Position numbers and translations under genes: made by a program
Source: JAZKAR01 sp040389065
Lineage (GTDB): Bacteria > Pseudomonadota > Gammaproteobacteria > Burkholderiales > Casimicrobiaceae
Assembly: GCA_040389065.1 (NCBI GenBank)
Contig: JAZKAR010000027.1
Span: forward strand, 19,735-83,734
DNA: 64,000 nucleotides
Reading direction: 5' to 3'
Notes under the pieces: model-generated
Databases searched by the model: none
Told to the model about the DNA's origin: nothing
Seen by the model: only the letters and a program-made list of their open reading frames with translations
Shown here: positions 34,940 to 44,190 of the stretch, in pieces
How positions within the stretch are numbered: position 1 is the stretch's first letter
Layout: each line of letters starts with the position of its first letter

Positions 34940-34976
34940 ATAGATGATATCTATCACTTTAATAGTAACAATCGAT
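34940..34976. promoter_or_regulatory. OxyR binding site
   Basis: The sequence reads ATAG-N7-CTAT-N7-ATAG-N7-CGAT with exact 7-base spacers, against the published consensus of four ATAG-type elements 10-11 bases apart on one DNA face. Fifteen of the sixteen core bases match. It lies between divergent oxyR and ahpC. Confidence 0.85.
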
Positions 34977-35223
34977 TTTACCTAATTGCTATATCCGCGT
35001 ATTATTCAAAAAGTAGGCGGTGGAACTTAGATGCCAAGTACCAAAAATAAAAGTTTGAGTTGATGCTTTTATTATATTGATTAGCTAGGTCAATTGTTGG
35101 TATCTGGGATGCTCTAGTTTAATTAGGCAACAAGTATTATGTGTAAAACCCAGTTATAGTGCGCTTCAAAATGCATTCATTATTATCCATCTTACCTTGT
35201 GCAAATGCTGTAGATTAAGATAA

Positions 35224-35244
35224 GAATATGAGTTAATCATATTC
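35224..35244. promoter_or_regulatory. Inverted repeat upstream of ahpC
   Basis: GAATATGA and TCATATTC are perfect 8-base arms with a 5-base spacer, 115 bases before the ahpC start. It could be an operator; no regulator is suggested by the sequence. Confidence 0.3.
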
Positions 35245-35358
35245 GCAAGTAATATTGCCACAGAGGTAAAGAGGTATTAACTGCGGTGTATTAACGGTGT
35301 AAGAATTTAATTTAACGTATTAAAATGTATTATTTTTATTAATTTAAGGAGTATAACT

Positions 35359-35925
35359 ATGTTAGGCGTAGGCGATAAATTCCCAGCATTTAATGTTAAA
35401 GCCACTGCGGCGCGTCCATTTAGCGAAATTAACATTGATAATGTTTTTATTGATGTGAATGAGCGCAGTTATCCTGGAAAATGGCTTGTCGTATTTTTTT
35501 ATCCTAAAGACTTTACGTTTGTATGTCCAACTGAAATAGCAGCTTTTGGTGAGTTGAATCAAGAATGGGCTGATCGTGACACCCAGGTATTAGGCGGCAG
35601 TACAGATAGCGAATTTGTACATTGGGCTTGGAGAAAGCATCAAGATGAACTGCGTGACTTACCCTTTCCTTTATTGGCTGACGTGAAGCGTGAGTTAACA
35701 GGTGCTTTAGGTATTTTAGATAAACAAGAAGGGGTTGCTCAGCGCGCAGTTTATATCGTTGATCCTCAAGGAATCATCCGTTTTGTAATGGTAACGGATT
35801 TAAGTGTAGGACGTAACCCTAAAGAAGTGCTGCGTGTGCTTGATGCGCTTCAAACCGATGAGCTTTGCCCTTGTAATTGGAAAAAAGGTGATGAAACCAT
35901 TGATTTGAAAGAAGCAACTAAATAA
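35359..35925 (+). CDS. ahpC: Alkyl hydroperoxide reductase AhpC (peroxiredoxin)
   Basis: 188 residues, 2-Cys peroxiredoxin. The peroxidatic Cys is C56 (DFTFVCPTE); the resolving side has two Cys, C170 and C172 (ELCPCNW), the three-Cys pattern of the mycobacterial AhpC type that works with AhpD rather than AhpF. It reduces peroxides and organic hydroperoxides. AAGGAG lies 8 bases before the ATG. An ahpD gene follows after about 300 bases and no ahpF is present, which agrees with the three-Cys pattern. OxyR control is expected from the adjacent binding site. Confidence 0.95.
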   Translation: MLGVGDKFPAFNVKATAARPFSEINIDNVFIDVNERSYPGKWLVVFFYPKDFTFVCPTEIAAFGELNQEWADRDTQVLGGSTDSEFVHWAWRKHQDELRDLPFPLLADVKRELTGALGILDKQEGVAQRAVYIVDPQGIIRFVMVTDLSVGRNPKEVLRVLDALQTDELCPCNWKKGDETIDLKEATK

Positions 35926-35931
35926 ATTGAA

Positions 35932-36071
35932 TCTAAAAAAACTTATGCTGATGATAGTGTTGGTTTTATAACGAAACTAGTACCTTGTCTCAAGCATTTT
36001 TATTCTTTAAATGTTCAAGGCGAGGTACTACTAATACCATTTATTTAGTCATCAGTATAAGTATTTTTTAG
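35932..36071. repeat. Imperfect palindromic element between ahpC and ahpD
   Basis: The outer arms (near CTAAAAAAACTTATGCTGATGA and its inverted partner around 36045-36071) and inner arms (AGTACCTTGTCTCAAGCATTT-like, and its partner at about 36003-36023) together make one 140-base imperfect palindrome. It is unlike the TAGAAGTT family in sequence. It may be an unrelated mini-element or a strong terminator-like fold behind ahpC. Confidence 0.5.
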
Positions 36072-36083
36072 AATAATTAGTAT

Positions 36084-36187
36084 TAGAAGTTACGCAGTTG
36101 AGTTCTCTCGGTGTTATGGCAACTTGCCGTACTCCTTGTACTGTCTGCGTTGCCATGCCTTGATAGAACTCAACTGCGTAACTTCTA
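36084..36187 (+). repeat. Palindromic mini-element with AGTAT target duplication
   Basis: Ends TAGAAGTTACGCAG and its inverted form CTGCGTAACTTCTA are perfect for at least 20 bases. The flanks are AGTAT on both sides (36079-36083 and 36188-36192). It lies between ahpC and ahpD, 35 bases before the ahpD start. Confidence 0.92.
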
Positions 36188-36222
36188 AGTATAAAGCCCC
36201 TCTTTTTTCCGGGAGATTAACG

Positions 36223-36762
36223 ATGAGTATCGCCAATATTAAGTCTCAACTCGGTGATTATGCAAAAGATATTAAGCTTAATTTAAGTAATGTATTATCA
36301 GAAGAGGGAGCGCCAGATTTAAATCAAAAGCAAATTTTTAGTATTGCGTTAGCTTCAGCCTATACAACAAAGCATAAAGAGCTAATCAATGCGCTTATTG
36401 AAGAAAGTGCCGCTAGTTTAACAGCAGAAGACTTACACGCTGCCAAAGCGGCGGCTACGATTATGGCTATGAATAATGTGTATTACCGTTTTACACATTT
36501 GGTAAGCGATAAAGAATTTTCACGTTTGCCTGCTAAATTACGTATGAATGTTATTGGTAATCCAGGCATTGCAAAAGTAGATTTTGAGTTAATGAGCTTA
36601 GCTGTTTCTGCCATTAACGGTTGCGGCATGTGCATGGATGCTCATGTGCATGAAGTCATTAAAGGCGGAGCAAGTAAATTAGGTATTCAATCTGCAATTC
36701 GTATTGCATCTGTTATTCACGCAACTGCCCAAGCGCTACAGATTGAAGAAGCAACACAATAA
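36223..36762 (+). CDS. ahpD: Alkyl hydroperoxidase AhpD
   Basis: 179 residues from the ATG at 36223, which has GGGAG 7 bases upstream; a longer reading frame extends back into the palindromic element and is not credible. The active site is C134 and C137 (NGCGMCMDAHVHE) with a nearby His, the AhpD thiol redox centre. AhpD reduces AhpC and itself depends on lipoyl-bearing proteins in mycobacteria; lipA occurs at 43078 but that link is only general. It forms a peroxide-defence group with ahpC and oxyR. Confidence 0.93.
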   Translation: MSIANIKSQLGDYAKDIKLNLSNVLSEEGAPDLNQKQIFSIALASAYTTKHKELINALIEESAASLTAEDLHAAKAAATIMAMNNVYYRFTHLVSDKEFSRLPAKLRMNVIGNPGIAKVDFELMSLAVSAINGCGMCMDAHVHEVIKGGASKLGIQSAIRIASVIHATAQALQIEEATQ

Positions 36763-36831
36763 AACGAGATTTTAGAGCCTATTTTATAATATTTTGAATA
36801 GGCACTTAATTTTTAAGGTAATCATTAGTTA

Positions 36832-36953
36832 TAGAAGTTACGCAGTTAAATTCTATCAAGGCATGGGATGCCCCGCATAGCAATGCAGACAGTACAATCA
36901 GTACGGTAAGTTGCTAGCTAACACGCCGAGAGAACCCAAATGCGTAACTTCTA
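36832..36953 (-). repeat. Palindromic mini-element abutting a stop codon, AGTTA duplication
   Basis: The ends TAGAAGTTACGCAGTT and its inverted copy are flanked by AGTTA at 36827-36831 and 36954-36958. The core lies in the minus orientation (CAGACAGTAC). The right-hand AGTTA contains the stop codon (TTA in plus orientation at 36956-36958) of the membrane protein gene that ends there, so the insertion point is at that stop. Confidence 0.92.
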
Positions 36954-36955
36954 AG

Positions 36956-39211
36956 TTAAATAAACTCACTAGAAGCCCTTGTTCTTGATAGAGCTAGCAC
37001 AGCTAAAGCATAACCTAATACAGCAACGAGTAGCGTAGTATCAAATCCAGCATAGATGCCAAAGAAAATAGCCGCTACACTCCCACACACTGAAGCCGCC
37101 GAGTTAACGCACCATGCCCATGTGCTGCGCGCATGATTAGAGCAATAATCACGAAGTACTAGCGGCATAAAAAAGCCCATTAAAAATCCCCAAGGAAAGA
37201 TACATAAAGCTGAAATAAGTATACGGGTAGAAAGCGGTAGAGTAATTAGTGTGTAGTTAAGTAGCGGAATAATATTACATATATAAATAATTGCGAGCGC
37301 GGTAAAGCAAACAACACTAAGTTTTAATACCTTTAAGACATTTTTTGTTGCAATTTTATGCGATAAAAAAATACCTGCTGCTGTTGAATTTAAAATACAA
37401 AATAAGCTAACAGTAGAAGAGTAGGTAGGGTGACCTAAAAAAAGTGTTAAGCGTTGAATAAAATAAAATTCAATTAACATAAAAGAAAATCCGACTAACA
37501 TAAAATAAGCAAACAGAGTGCGCTCTTGTTGCTTGTTAGCGTTCATGTTATAGGCAGTTTTTATTAATTCGAGTGAAAATATAAAAACAATTAAAGCTAT
37601 TATGTTAGATACTGATATTCTGTCATAAGTATTATCAATAATATTTTTTAAACTAATACGATGAAAGAAAAAAGGGCTATTGTCATAAACAGGATCAATA
37701 TTACCAAATTTATATTCAAAAGTTTTTTTATCGTCGTGTGAAAGAAATGTTTTGTATAATGAAGAGGTTGTTCCAGGTAAATAATCAATAATATTGTTAT
37801 TTTCAATGATTTTTTTATTAAGTATATGTAGTTCAGATGCAGTAAAAGGAGTGTTCTTAACAATGACTGTTGAAACAGATAACTTTGTATTTTCAGTATA
37901 TTTGGATATTACAGCAATATGCTGAGAAATATTATCAATCCCTAAGCGTTTAAACGCAGATTTACTTAGAGCTAATATTTTAAGAATTTCGATAGGGTGC
38001 GGAAGTTTCCAGCGTGTAAGAATAAGAATACCATCTGGATTTAAATGTTTAAAGTAGCTTTCAAAAGCTTCAACTGTATATAAGTTATTTTCTGCTAAAG
38101 AGAATGCCCCAGAGGCTGTAGCTGCCCAAGTATCGATCATTGTAATTTGAATAGCATCAAATGACTCATGTGATTTAGTAACAAAACTTCTGCCTTCATC
38201 AACCACAACGTTGATGCCTGGTTGTTGATAAAGATGATTACTGTAGCTTAAAAAAGGTTCAGAGCGCATTATATCATTGGCAATAATAGGGTTTAGCTCA
38301 ACGGCAGTAATGTTAGAAACTCCAAAGTGGCGTGCCATCACGACATCTGGCCCACCTCCTGGCCCTATAATCAAAGCATGTTTTATAGGCTTAAACTGAT
38401 AAGCTAGTGAAGCATTTTGAGTAGATGGCTCTGCATTTTTAGGTTCTGGGGCAATCGCAGTTTCAGCATCTCCATCTATCCAAATATGATGAAAGTTTTT
38501 CATGCTTTCACCAACTTGTATAAAAGAGAACTCATTCCACTTTCTAAATTCTATTTTAGAAAATGTAGGGAGATAACTTTTAAGGGGCGTCGTTTTTAAG
38601 TTAAATTGTACAAAATTTTGTGGAACAACACATAGCAAAGCGATATACACTAAACTAAGCTTAAATATTTTCTTGTTTGCATAATGAAAGAAAAAATAAG
38701 CAGATAAAGAAGCGTTCAGGAACACTAATATTTGTAATGTATTACCAGGGTGTAAATAGCGCATCAAAGGAATAAATAAAAGGCACGCTAATGATGCACC
38801 CATTAAGTCAAATCCATAAATAAGATGAATTTTATTTTCAGAATGACGAATTAAAGTTGCAACTATATAACCTGCGCAAATATTGGCAATCAAATTGCAT
38901 ACAATACGAACGATTAAATCAATACCTACTATGAAAGGTAAATCTATCATAAATGCCAGCATGAAAAGCAGCATCGATAATGAAAAATAAAAAATATTTT
39001 TTGTAATGGAGGGTGGAAGATTTTTTTGAGCTTCATCTAGATAGCTTTTTTGAGCCCCAAAAAATCCTCCTACCATTCCAATAGAAATAAATAGAAAAAT
39101 GTAGTGGTAACCCTGAGCGGCTGAAAAAAGACGCATGCCCAATAGATTAAAAGTAAAAATAGAAAAACATATTATAAAAATAGTAAATGATTTTTCAATA
39201 AATGTGGGCAT
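36956..39211 (-). CDS. Membrane-embedded spermidine-synthase-like protein (MFS fusion)
   Basis: 751 residues. About six to seven membrane segments lie in the N-terminal part (1-220), a soluble Rossmann-like domain in the middle (about 225-500), and further membrane segments at 535-745. The middle part has the SpeE-type motif HALIIGPGGGPDVVMARHFGVSNITAVELNP and the DTWAATASGAF-SLAENNLYTVEAFESYF block known from proteins annotated as fused MFS/spermidine synthase. Whether it makes polyamines is unproven. Its stop codon sits within the target duplication of a repeat element. The start has no strong ribosome binding site. Confidence 0.8.
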   Translation of the reverse strand: MPTFIEKSFTIFIICFSIFTFNLLGMRLFSAAQGYHYIFLFISIGMVGGFFGAQKSYLDEAQKNLPPSITKNIFYFSLSMLLFMLAFMIDLPFIVGIDLIVRIVCNLIANICAGYIVATLIRHSENKIHLIYGFDLMGASLACLLFIPLMRYLHPGNTLQILVFLNASLSAYFFFHYANKKIFKLSLVYIALLCVVPQNFVQFNLKTTPLKSYLPTFSKIEFRKWNEFSFIQVGESMKNFHHIWIDGDAETAIAPEPKNAEPSTQNASLAYQFKPIKHALIIGPGGGPDVVMARHFGVSNITAVELNPIIANDIMRSEPFLSYSNHLYQQPGINVVVDEGRSFVTKSHESFDAIQITMIDTWAATASGAFSLAENNLYTVEAFESYFKHLNPDGILILTRWKLPHPIEILKILALSKSAFKRLGIDNISQHIAVISKYTENTKLSVSTVIVKNTPFTASELHILNKKIIENNNIIDYLPGTTSSLYKTFLSHDDKKTFEYKFGNIDPVYDNSPFFFHRISLKNIIDNTYDRISVSNIIALIVFIFSLELIKTAYNMNANKQQERTLFAYFMLVGFSFMLIEFYFIQRLTLFLGHPTYSSTVSLFCILNSTAAGIFLSHKIATKNVLKVLKLSVVCFTALAIIYICNIIPLLNYTLITLPLSTRILISALCIFPWGFLMGFFMPLVLRDYCSNHARSTWAWCVNSAASVCGSVAAIFFGIYAGFDTTLLVAVLGYALAVLALSRTRASSEFI

Positions 39212-39585
39212 TTTAGCTTCTTAAATTTAGCGAGAATCTAAGTCTCATTAATATTATTAATAACTTAAATCGATTGTTAATGAAGAAAGTTAAGTGATAA
39301 TTATTTATTAATTTCTGAAATCTTAAGACGTAGAGGGAAAATTTATATGTTCAGTGACTTGCTTGTATAGAAAATTGTGAATAGGCACCATAGCTATAGA
39401 GGTAGCGTTTCTGTTTATAGCCATGATGAACAAACAACGCAGCTAGAAGAGAAAATGTGCCATGTACACCTCAAATCTTAGGTTTGAAGAGGCAATAATT
39501 TAGACTGAATAATGTGTGGCTAGCGTAAACTAACTTAACTATTCAGCCTAATATGGGCAATATGAATATTATCAGCTTGAGAAAG
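39212..39585. other. Intergenic region with a possible terminator
   Basis: About 370 bases between two minus-strand genes. It holds an imperfect stem at 39500-39551 (11 of 12 arm bases pair), which could terminate fumarase transcripts from 39586, and a weaker small stem near 39466-39491. Nothing else is seen. Confidence 0.4.
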
Positions 39586-41136
39586 CTAAACTTTTTTGAT
39601 GGGAATAGAACGTAGTTCTGGGTGCTCGAGAATTTTCTGCTTCCAGTCTTGAGGACCAGTAATATGAACAGATTCACCTGTCGAATCAACAGCGACAGTT
39701 ACTGGCATATCTTTAACTTCGAACTCATAAATCGCTTCCATGCCGAGATCTTCAAAAGCAAGTACTTTGGCTGAACGAATAGCTTTAGAAACTAAATAAG
39801 CAGAACCGCCTACTGCCATTAAATATACAGCTTTATGATCTCGAATGGCTTCGATGGCTTCTGTACCACGCTCTGATTTACCGATCATTCCGATTAAGCC
39901 TGTTTTTTCGAGAAGCGTGCGGGTGAATTTATCCATTCGTGTTGCAGTGGTAGGGCCAGCCGGGCCTACAACCTCATCACGTACAGGATCAACAGGCCCT
40001 ACGTAATAAATAAAACGGTTTTTAAAATCAACAGGCAGTTTTTCGCCTTTGCTGATCATGTCTGTCAGGCGCTTATGGGCAGCATCACGACCTGTCAAAA
40101 TTTTTCCATTTAACAGTAAAACCTCACCTGGCTTCCAAGTTAAAACTTCTTCTGGCGTAATGGTGTCAAGATACACGCGTTTTCCACCAGTTGGGTTATA
40201 GGTAATATCTGGCCAGTCTTCAAGTGAAGGAGCCTCAAGATGAGCAGGCCCAGAGCCATCTAATACAAAGTGAGCATGGCGTGTTGCAGCGCAATTAGGA
40301 ATAATAGCAACAGGTAAAATCGCTGCATGTGTAGGAAACTCTTTAATTTTTACATCCAGAACGGTAGTTAACCCTCCTAAACCTTGCGCCCCAATACCTA
40401 ATGCATTAATTTTGTCGTAAAGCTCAAGGCGTAACTCTTCACTTCGATTGCTGGGGCCTCGTTCAATGAGTTCTTGAATATCAATAGGATCCATTAATGC
40501 TTCTTTAGCCATTAACATCGTTTTTTCTGCTGTTCCTCCAATACCAATGCCTAGCATTCCGGGAGGGCACCAGCCTGCACCCATGGTGGGGAGCATTTTG
40601 AGAACCCACTCTACAATAGAATCAGATGGGTTCAAAATGGCAAATTTACTTTTTGCTTCAGACCCGCCCCCTTTAGCGGCAACAGTAACATCCACAGAGT
40701 TTCCGCGTACAAGCGAGGTATGAATGACCGCAGGCGTATTATCTTTTGTGTTTTTACGCAAACCTGCAGGGTCAGATAAAACAGAGGCTCTTAAGCAATT
40801 GTCAGGGTGCATATAAGCGCGCCGTACTCCTTCATTGACCATTTCATCTATGCTTAGCGTAGTATCCCAACGAACATCCATTCCTACTTTTAAAAAGACA
40901 TTTGCAATGCCTGTATCCTGACAAAGCGGTCGTTGCCCTTCAGCACATAATCGCGAGTTTGCAAGAATTTGTGCCATTGCATCTTTAGCCGCAGGCGATT
41001 GCTCTTTCAAATAGGCCTGATAAAGATTTTGAATAAAATCTTTGGGATGATAATAACTAATGAACTGAAAAGCATCAGCAATGCTTTGAATGAAATCTTC
41101 CTGCTTGATGGTTGTAATGGTTGTTACAGTACTCAT
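39586..41136 (-). CDS. fumA: Fumarate hydratase class I (iron-sulfur)
   Basis: 516 residues from the ATG at 41136, which has AAGGA about 10 bases upstream; the frame extends to 41160 without such support. The N-terminal alpha domain has the cluster Cys regions (AEGQRPLCQDTGIANVFLK, MGAGWCPPGMLGIGIGGTAEKTM, IPNCAATRHAHF) and the C-terminal beta domain has VGPAGPTTATRMDKFT. It interconverts fumarate and malate in the TCA cycle. Being oxygen-sensitive, class I fumarases are vulnerable to peroxide stress. Single gene, no TCA partners in the window. Confidence 0.95.
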   Translation of the reverse strand: MSTVTTITTIKQEDFIQSIADAFQFISYYHPKDFIQNLYQAYLKEQSPAAKDAMAQILANSRLCAEGQRPLCQDTGIANVFLKVGMDVRWDTTLSIDEMVNEGVRRAYMHPDNCLRASVLSDPAGLRKNTKDNTPAVIHTSLVRGNSVDVTVAAKGGGSEAKSKFAILNPSDSIVEWVLKMLPTMGAGWCPPGMLGIGIGGTAEKTMLMAKEALMDPIDIQELIERGPSNRSEELRLELYDKINALGIGAQGLGGLTTVLDVKIKEFPTHAAILPVAIIPNCAATRHAHFVLDGSGPAHLEAPSLEDWPDITYNPTGGKRVYLDTITPEEVLTWKPGEVLLLNGKILTGRDAAHKRLTDMISKGEKLPVDFKNRFIYYVGPVDPVRDEVVGPAGPTTATRMDKFTRTLLEKTGLIGMIGKSERGTEAIEAIRDHKAVYLMAVGGSAYLVSKAIRSAKVLAFEDLGMEAIYEFEVKDMPVTVAVDSTGESVHITGPQDWKQKILEHPELRSIPIKKV

Positions 41137-41435
41137 GTTGTCAAAAATCCTTAGTTGCAATAAAGGCAGATACTATGTAAGTGAGTGAATGATACGCTTA
41201 GTTCATAGCACTTTGCTTAATAAAATGCTTGTGTGTATGTTAGTTTAGATTTTAATCAGCACCTACGCAAAATGGTTCAATATTCATAGCTGTCAGATCA
41301 AACCATGCTAAATGGTATAACATGGTGCTGCAATTTTGCTTGCGCGATTTTGCTTGCGCGTATGCTTACACCTATCGGTAGCTGAACGTTTTCAATAAAT
41401 GTCGAGTATGAAAGCTGAATATGAAGATTATTTGT

Positions 41436-42398
41436 TTAAAGGTTTAAGACGCGGGGTTTAAGGCGCGATCTTTTTATTCCCATTGTTAAAAGCCCTCCGC
41501 ATACAATAATGAGTATGCCTATCGAGCTAACGAAGTTGATGCCTTGGTTGAAAATAAGAAGGCTAAATAAGGTAGCGTAAATAAGATGCGAGTACGAGAA
41601 GATAGTGGTAATGCTTGGATTACCTTTAGAATAGGCCGTTGCCATACTAATTTGACCAAATAAAATAAAGATACCTAAACCTGTACCTAAGAGCATTCCT
41701 GCGGTTGTATGTATTCCTTGAAGGTAATTAAACGGTAATGCAAACCAAAAGCTGTCATAAACAATTGAAATTAAACTGTAGTAGCATACAATGCGCCAAA
41801 TAGGCTCTCCTCGATGAGTAAGGCCTTGAATATTTATATGTGTGAGTGCCGTTAAAAGACCGGATCCTAGTGCTGCGAATAAATACATCAAACTATGATC
41901 AGCGGCTAACCCACGAGGGTTTAATAAAATAACTGTACCTAAAAAACCTAAAATCACACCTCCCCATATTTTAAGCGCAATGGGTTCTTTGTACCAAAAG
42001 CGAATAATCAATACAAAAAAAATAGGATTGGTATAGGAAAGCATCTGGATAATAGGTAAAGGAACGAGGCTATTTAACGCATACATTTGCAATATGGCAG
42101 CTCCCCACCCTGTGGTGGAACGCAGCCAATGTTCTTTAATGTGAATGCTTCGAAATGTTTTTCCAGTAAACATTGCATAGCTGGCTAATAAAAAGCAGAC
42201 GACGATAGAGCGATAAAGGTTAATTTCAATTGCAGACAAATGATTATTTTGTCCTAAAAGTTTTGAGAATAAAAAAGATGTGGCAGTGAGCGCGCATCCT
42301 AAAAGAGTCCAGGGAATGCCTGCAAGAGGGGTGTTAGTATGCGTAAACCGAACGTTTTTTTCAGTTAAATCAGGGAAAGACTTGGCCTCAACAGGCAT
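41436..42398 (-). CDS. EamA/DMT-family transporter
   Basis: 320 residues from the ATG at 42398, which has AAGGA 7 bases upstream; the frame extends to 42440. About ten membrane helices in two EamA halves (IPWTLLGCALTATSFLFSKLL, LNSLVPLPIIQMLSYTNPIFFVLIIRF, and the second half from about 170). The short hydrophilic N-terminus is cytoplasmic. Members move small molecules such as amino acids, nucleotide sugars or S-adenosylmethionine; the substrate cannot be told from sequence. A 14-base exact tandem repeat lies downstream (41333-41360). Confidence 0.82.
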   Translation of the reverse strand: MPVEAKSFPDLTEKNVRFTHTNTPLAGIPWTLLGCALTATSFLFSKLLGQNNHLSAIEINLYRSIVVCFLLASYAMFTGKTFRSIHIKEHWLRSTTGWGAAILQMYALNSLVPLPIIQMLSYTNPIFFVLIIRFWYKEPIALKIWGGVILGFLGTVILLNPRGLAADHSLMYLFAALGSGLLTALTHINIQGLTHRGEPIWRIVCYYSLISIVYDSFWFALPFNYLQGIHTTAGMLLGTGLGIFILFGQISMATAYSKGNPSITTIFSYSHLIYATLFSLLIFNQGINFVSSIGILIIVCGGLLTMGIKRSRLKPRVLNL

Positions 42399-43077
42399 GG
42401 GTGTATCCTTAAAGTAAATAAATTTATAAAATTTACGCAAAACTACTTAAGCAGCATTGTAGTCGCTTATAGAACGTGTAAATACTATGTGCAGCACATC
42501 GCTAAAGCAATTTGTGTTTTTATGTGCATGATGATCATCTAAAACATAAATAGGATAATGCAAAATCAGAGGAATTGATTTAAAGCATATCGACTATGCA
42601 TAGAGCTGATACTTGAAAAGCATATAAATATTGAGATTTTTAATTAAGATTATGTTTTTTTATGCTTTTTTTTTGGGGTAATGTAAGTGCTTGTACAAGT
42701 TTACCTGCCTATTTAGAGTGTTTAAATAGGGTGTCTAAAAAACGAAACATAGACCTGAATATGTTATGCTGCCATGTTTAGTGGCTTGATGTATGATTTA
42801 CTTTTTGAGTTAAACATTTCAAGAAATTTAACTGTATCAGAAGAGAAGCGTTGAAGCGTAAAAGTTGGTAAGAATTGTTGGTGAGGATTGGTAAGAATTG
42901 ATGGGTGAGCGTTGAAAAATCTTTTTCAGCAGCTTTAGCAGTGAACCAAGCGGTATGCTCTATTAAGTAATTAATTCTATGATAGCTTAAGGTTGATTAC
43001 TTGAGTTTAGAAGCGAATTTTCAGACATGGCTTTAAGCAGGAAGCATGGCTTTAGGCAAAAATATTGAGTTGTTGAT
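42399..43077. other. Intergenic region upstream of lipA
   Basis: About 680 bases between divergent eamA-like and lipA genes. It contains an imperfect tandem repeat of about 22 bases (42866-42887 and 42888-42911, word TTGGTAAGAATTG) and AT-rich tracts. No gene or RNA was recognised. Confidence 0.45.
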
Positions 43078-44088
43078 ATGGAAAAAACACAAGCGGGGTT
43101 GGTAATGGCTACAGATGGGATAGCTTCAGGTTCAAGAGACGTGCGTGCGGGGGTTAAGCAAAAAGGGGCCGAAAAAACAGCACGTATTCCTATTAAAATA
43201 ATTCCTATTGAGCGCCTTAAAAAACCCGATTGGATTCGAGTAAAAGCCTCCGCTAACCCTAGATTTTACGAAATTAAGCGGATTTTGCGTGAGCATAATT
43301 TGCATACTGTATGTGAAGAAGCTTCCTGCCCTAACATTGGAGAGTGCTTTGGTAAAGGTACTGCGACCTTTATGATCATGGGTGATATATGTACACGCAG
43401 ATGCCCATTTTGTGATGTAGGGCATGGTCGACCGCTTCCTTTGGATGAAAAAGAACCTGCTAATCTTGCAAAAACAATCGCTGCTCTGAAATTAAAATAT
43501 GTAGTGATTACTAGCGTTGATCGTGATGATTTACCTGATGGTGGCGCTAAGCATTTTGTTGATTGTATTCAAGCAACTCGTCAGCAGTCACCTATTACCA
43601 CCATTGAAGTATTAGTTCCAGATTTTCGAGGGCGATTAGATCGAGCATTATCGATCTTAAATTCAGCGCCTCCTGATGTCATGAATCATAACCTTGAAAC
43701 GGTTCCGCGTTTATATAAACAGGCACGTCCTGGCTCTGATTATGCTCATTCTTTAAAGTTGCTGAAAGACTTTAAAGCACTGCATCCTGAAGTAGCAACA
43801 AAGTCTGGATTAATGATGGGGCTAGGAGAAACCGACGAAGAAATTATAGAAGTTATGAAAGATTTACGAACGCATGATGTTGATATGATTACTATTGGTC
43901 AATACCTTCAACCTTCAAATGGGCATTTGCCTGTATTAAGATATGTGCCTTTAGAAACGTTTGCGTATCTAGAGCAGGTGGCGCAGTCATTAGGGTTTAA
44001 GCATGCGGCGATTGGGCCTATGGTAAGATCAAGCTATCATGCCGATCAGCAGGCACATGAAGCAGGATTGGTGGCAGTGGCGCTATAA
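43078..44088 (+). CDS. lipA: Lipoyl synthase
   Basis: 336 residues. Radical SAM enzyme with the cluster motif CTRRCPFCDVGHG and the auxiliary cluster Cys residues in CEEASCPNIGEC; the conserved C-terminal RSSYHADQ carries the auxiliary-cluster Ser. It inserts sulfur into octanoyl-protein to make lipoate. An N-terminal tail of about 45 residues precedes the conserved core. The ATG at 43078 has a weak ribosome binding site and 43105 is an alternative. No lipB adjoins it, although lipB-lipA is a common order. Confidence 0.96.
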   Translation: MEKTQAGLVMATDGIASGSRDVRAGVKQKGAEKTARIPIKIIPIERLKKPDWIRVKASANPRFYEIKRILREHNLHTVCEEASCPNIGECFGKGTATFMIMGDICTRRCPFCDVGHGRPLPLDEKEPANLAKTIAALKLKYVVITSVDRDDLPDGGAKHFVDCIQATRQQSPITTIEVLVPDFRGRLDRALSILNSAPPDVMNHNLETVPRLYKQARPGSDYAHSLKLLKDFKALHPEVATKSGLMMGLGETDEEIIEVMKDLRTHDVDMITIGQYLQPSNGHLPVLRYVPLETFAYLEQVAQSLGFKHAAIGPMVRSSYHADQQAHEAGLVAVAL

Positions 44089-44190
44089 CATTTAAGATAA
44101 ATTTTCGATGTTATTTTTTAAGCAGCTATTTCCTATAAAGTTAGAAGAGCTTCCGTAAATCCATAAGAGGTGTTGAGTAGAGGAGTCTGT

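Noticed and set aside
36124..36222. N-terminal extension of ahpD into the palindromic element
   Set aside because: No ribosome binding site, the sequence belongs to the repeat, and the ATG at 36223 has a good Shine-Dalgarno and fits the family's N-terminus.
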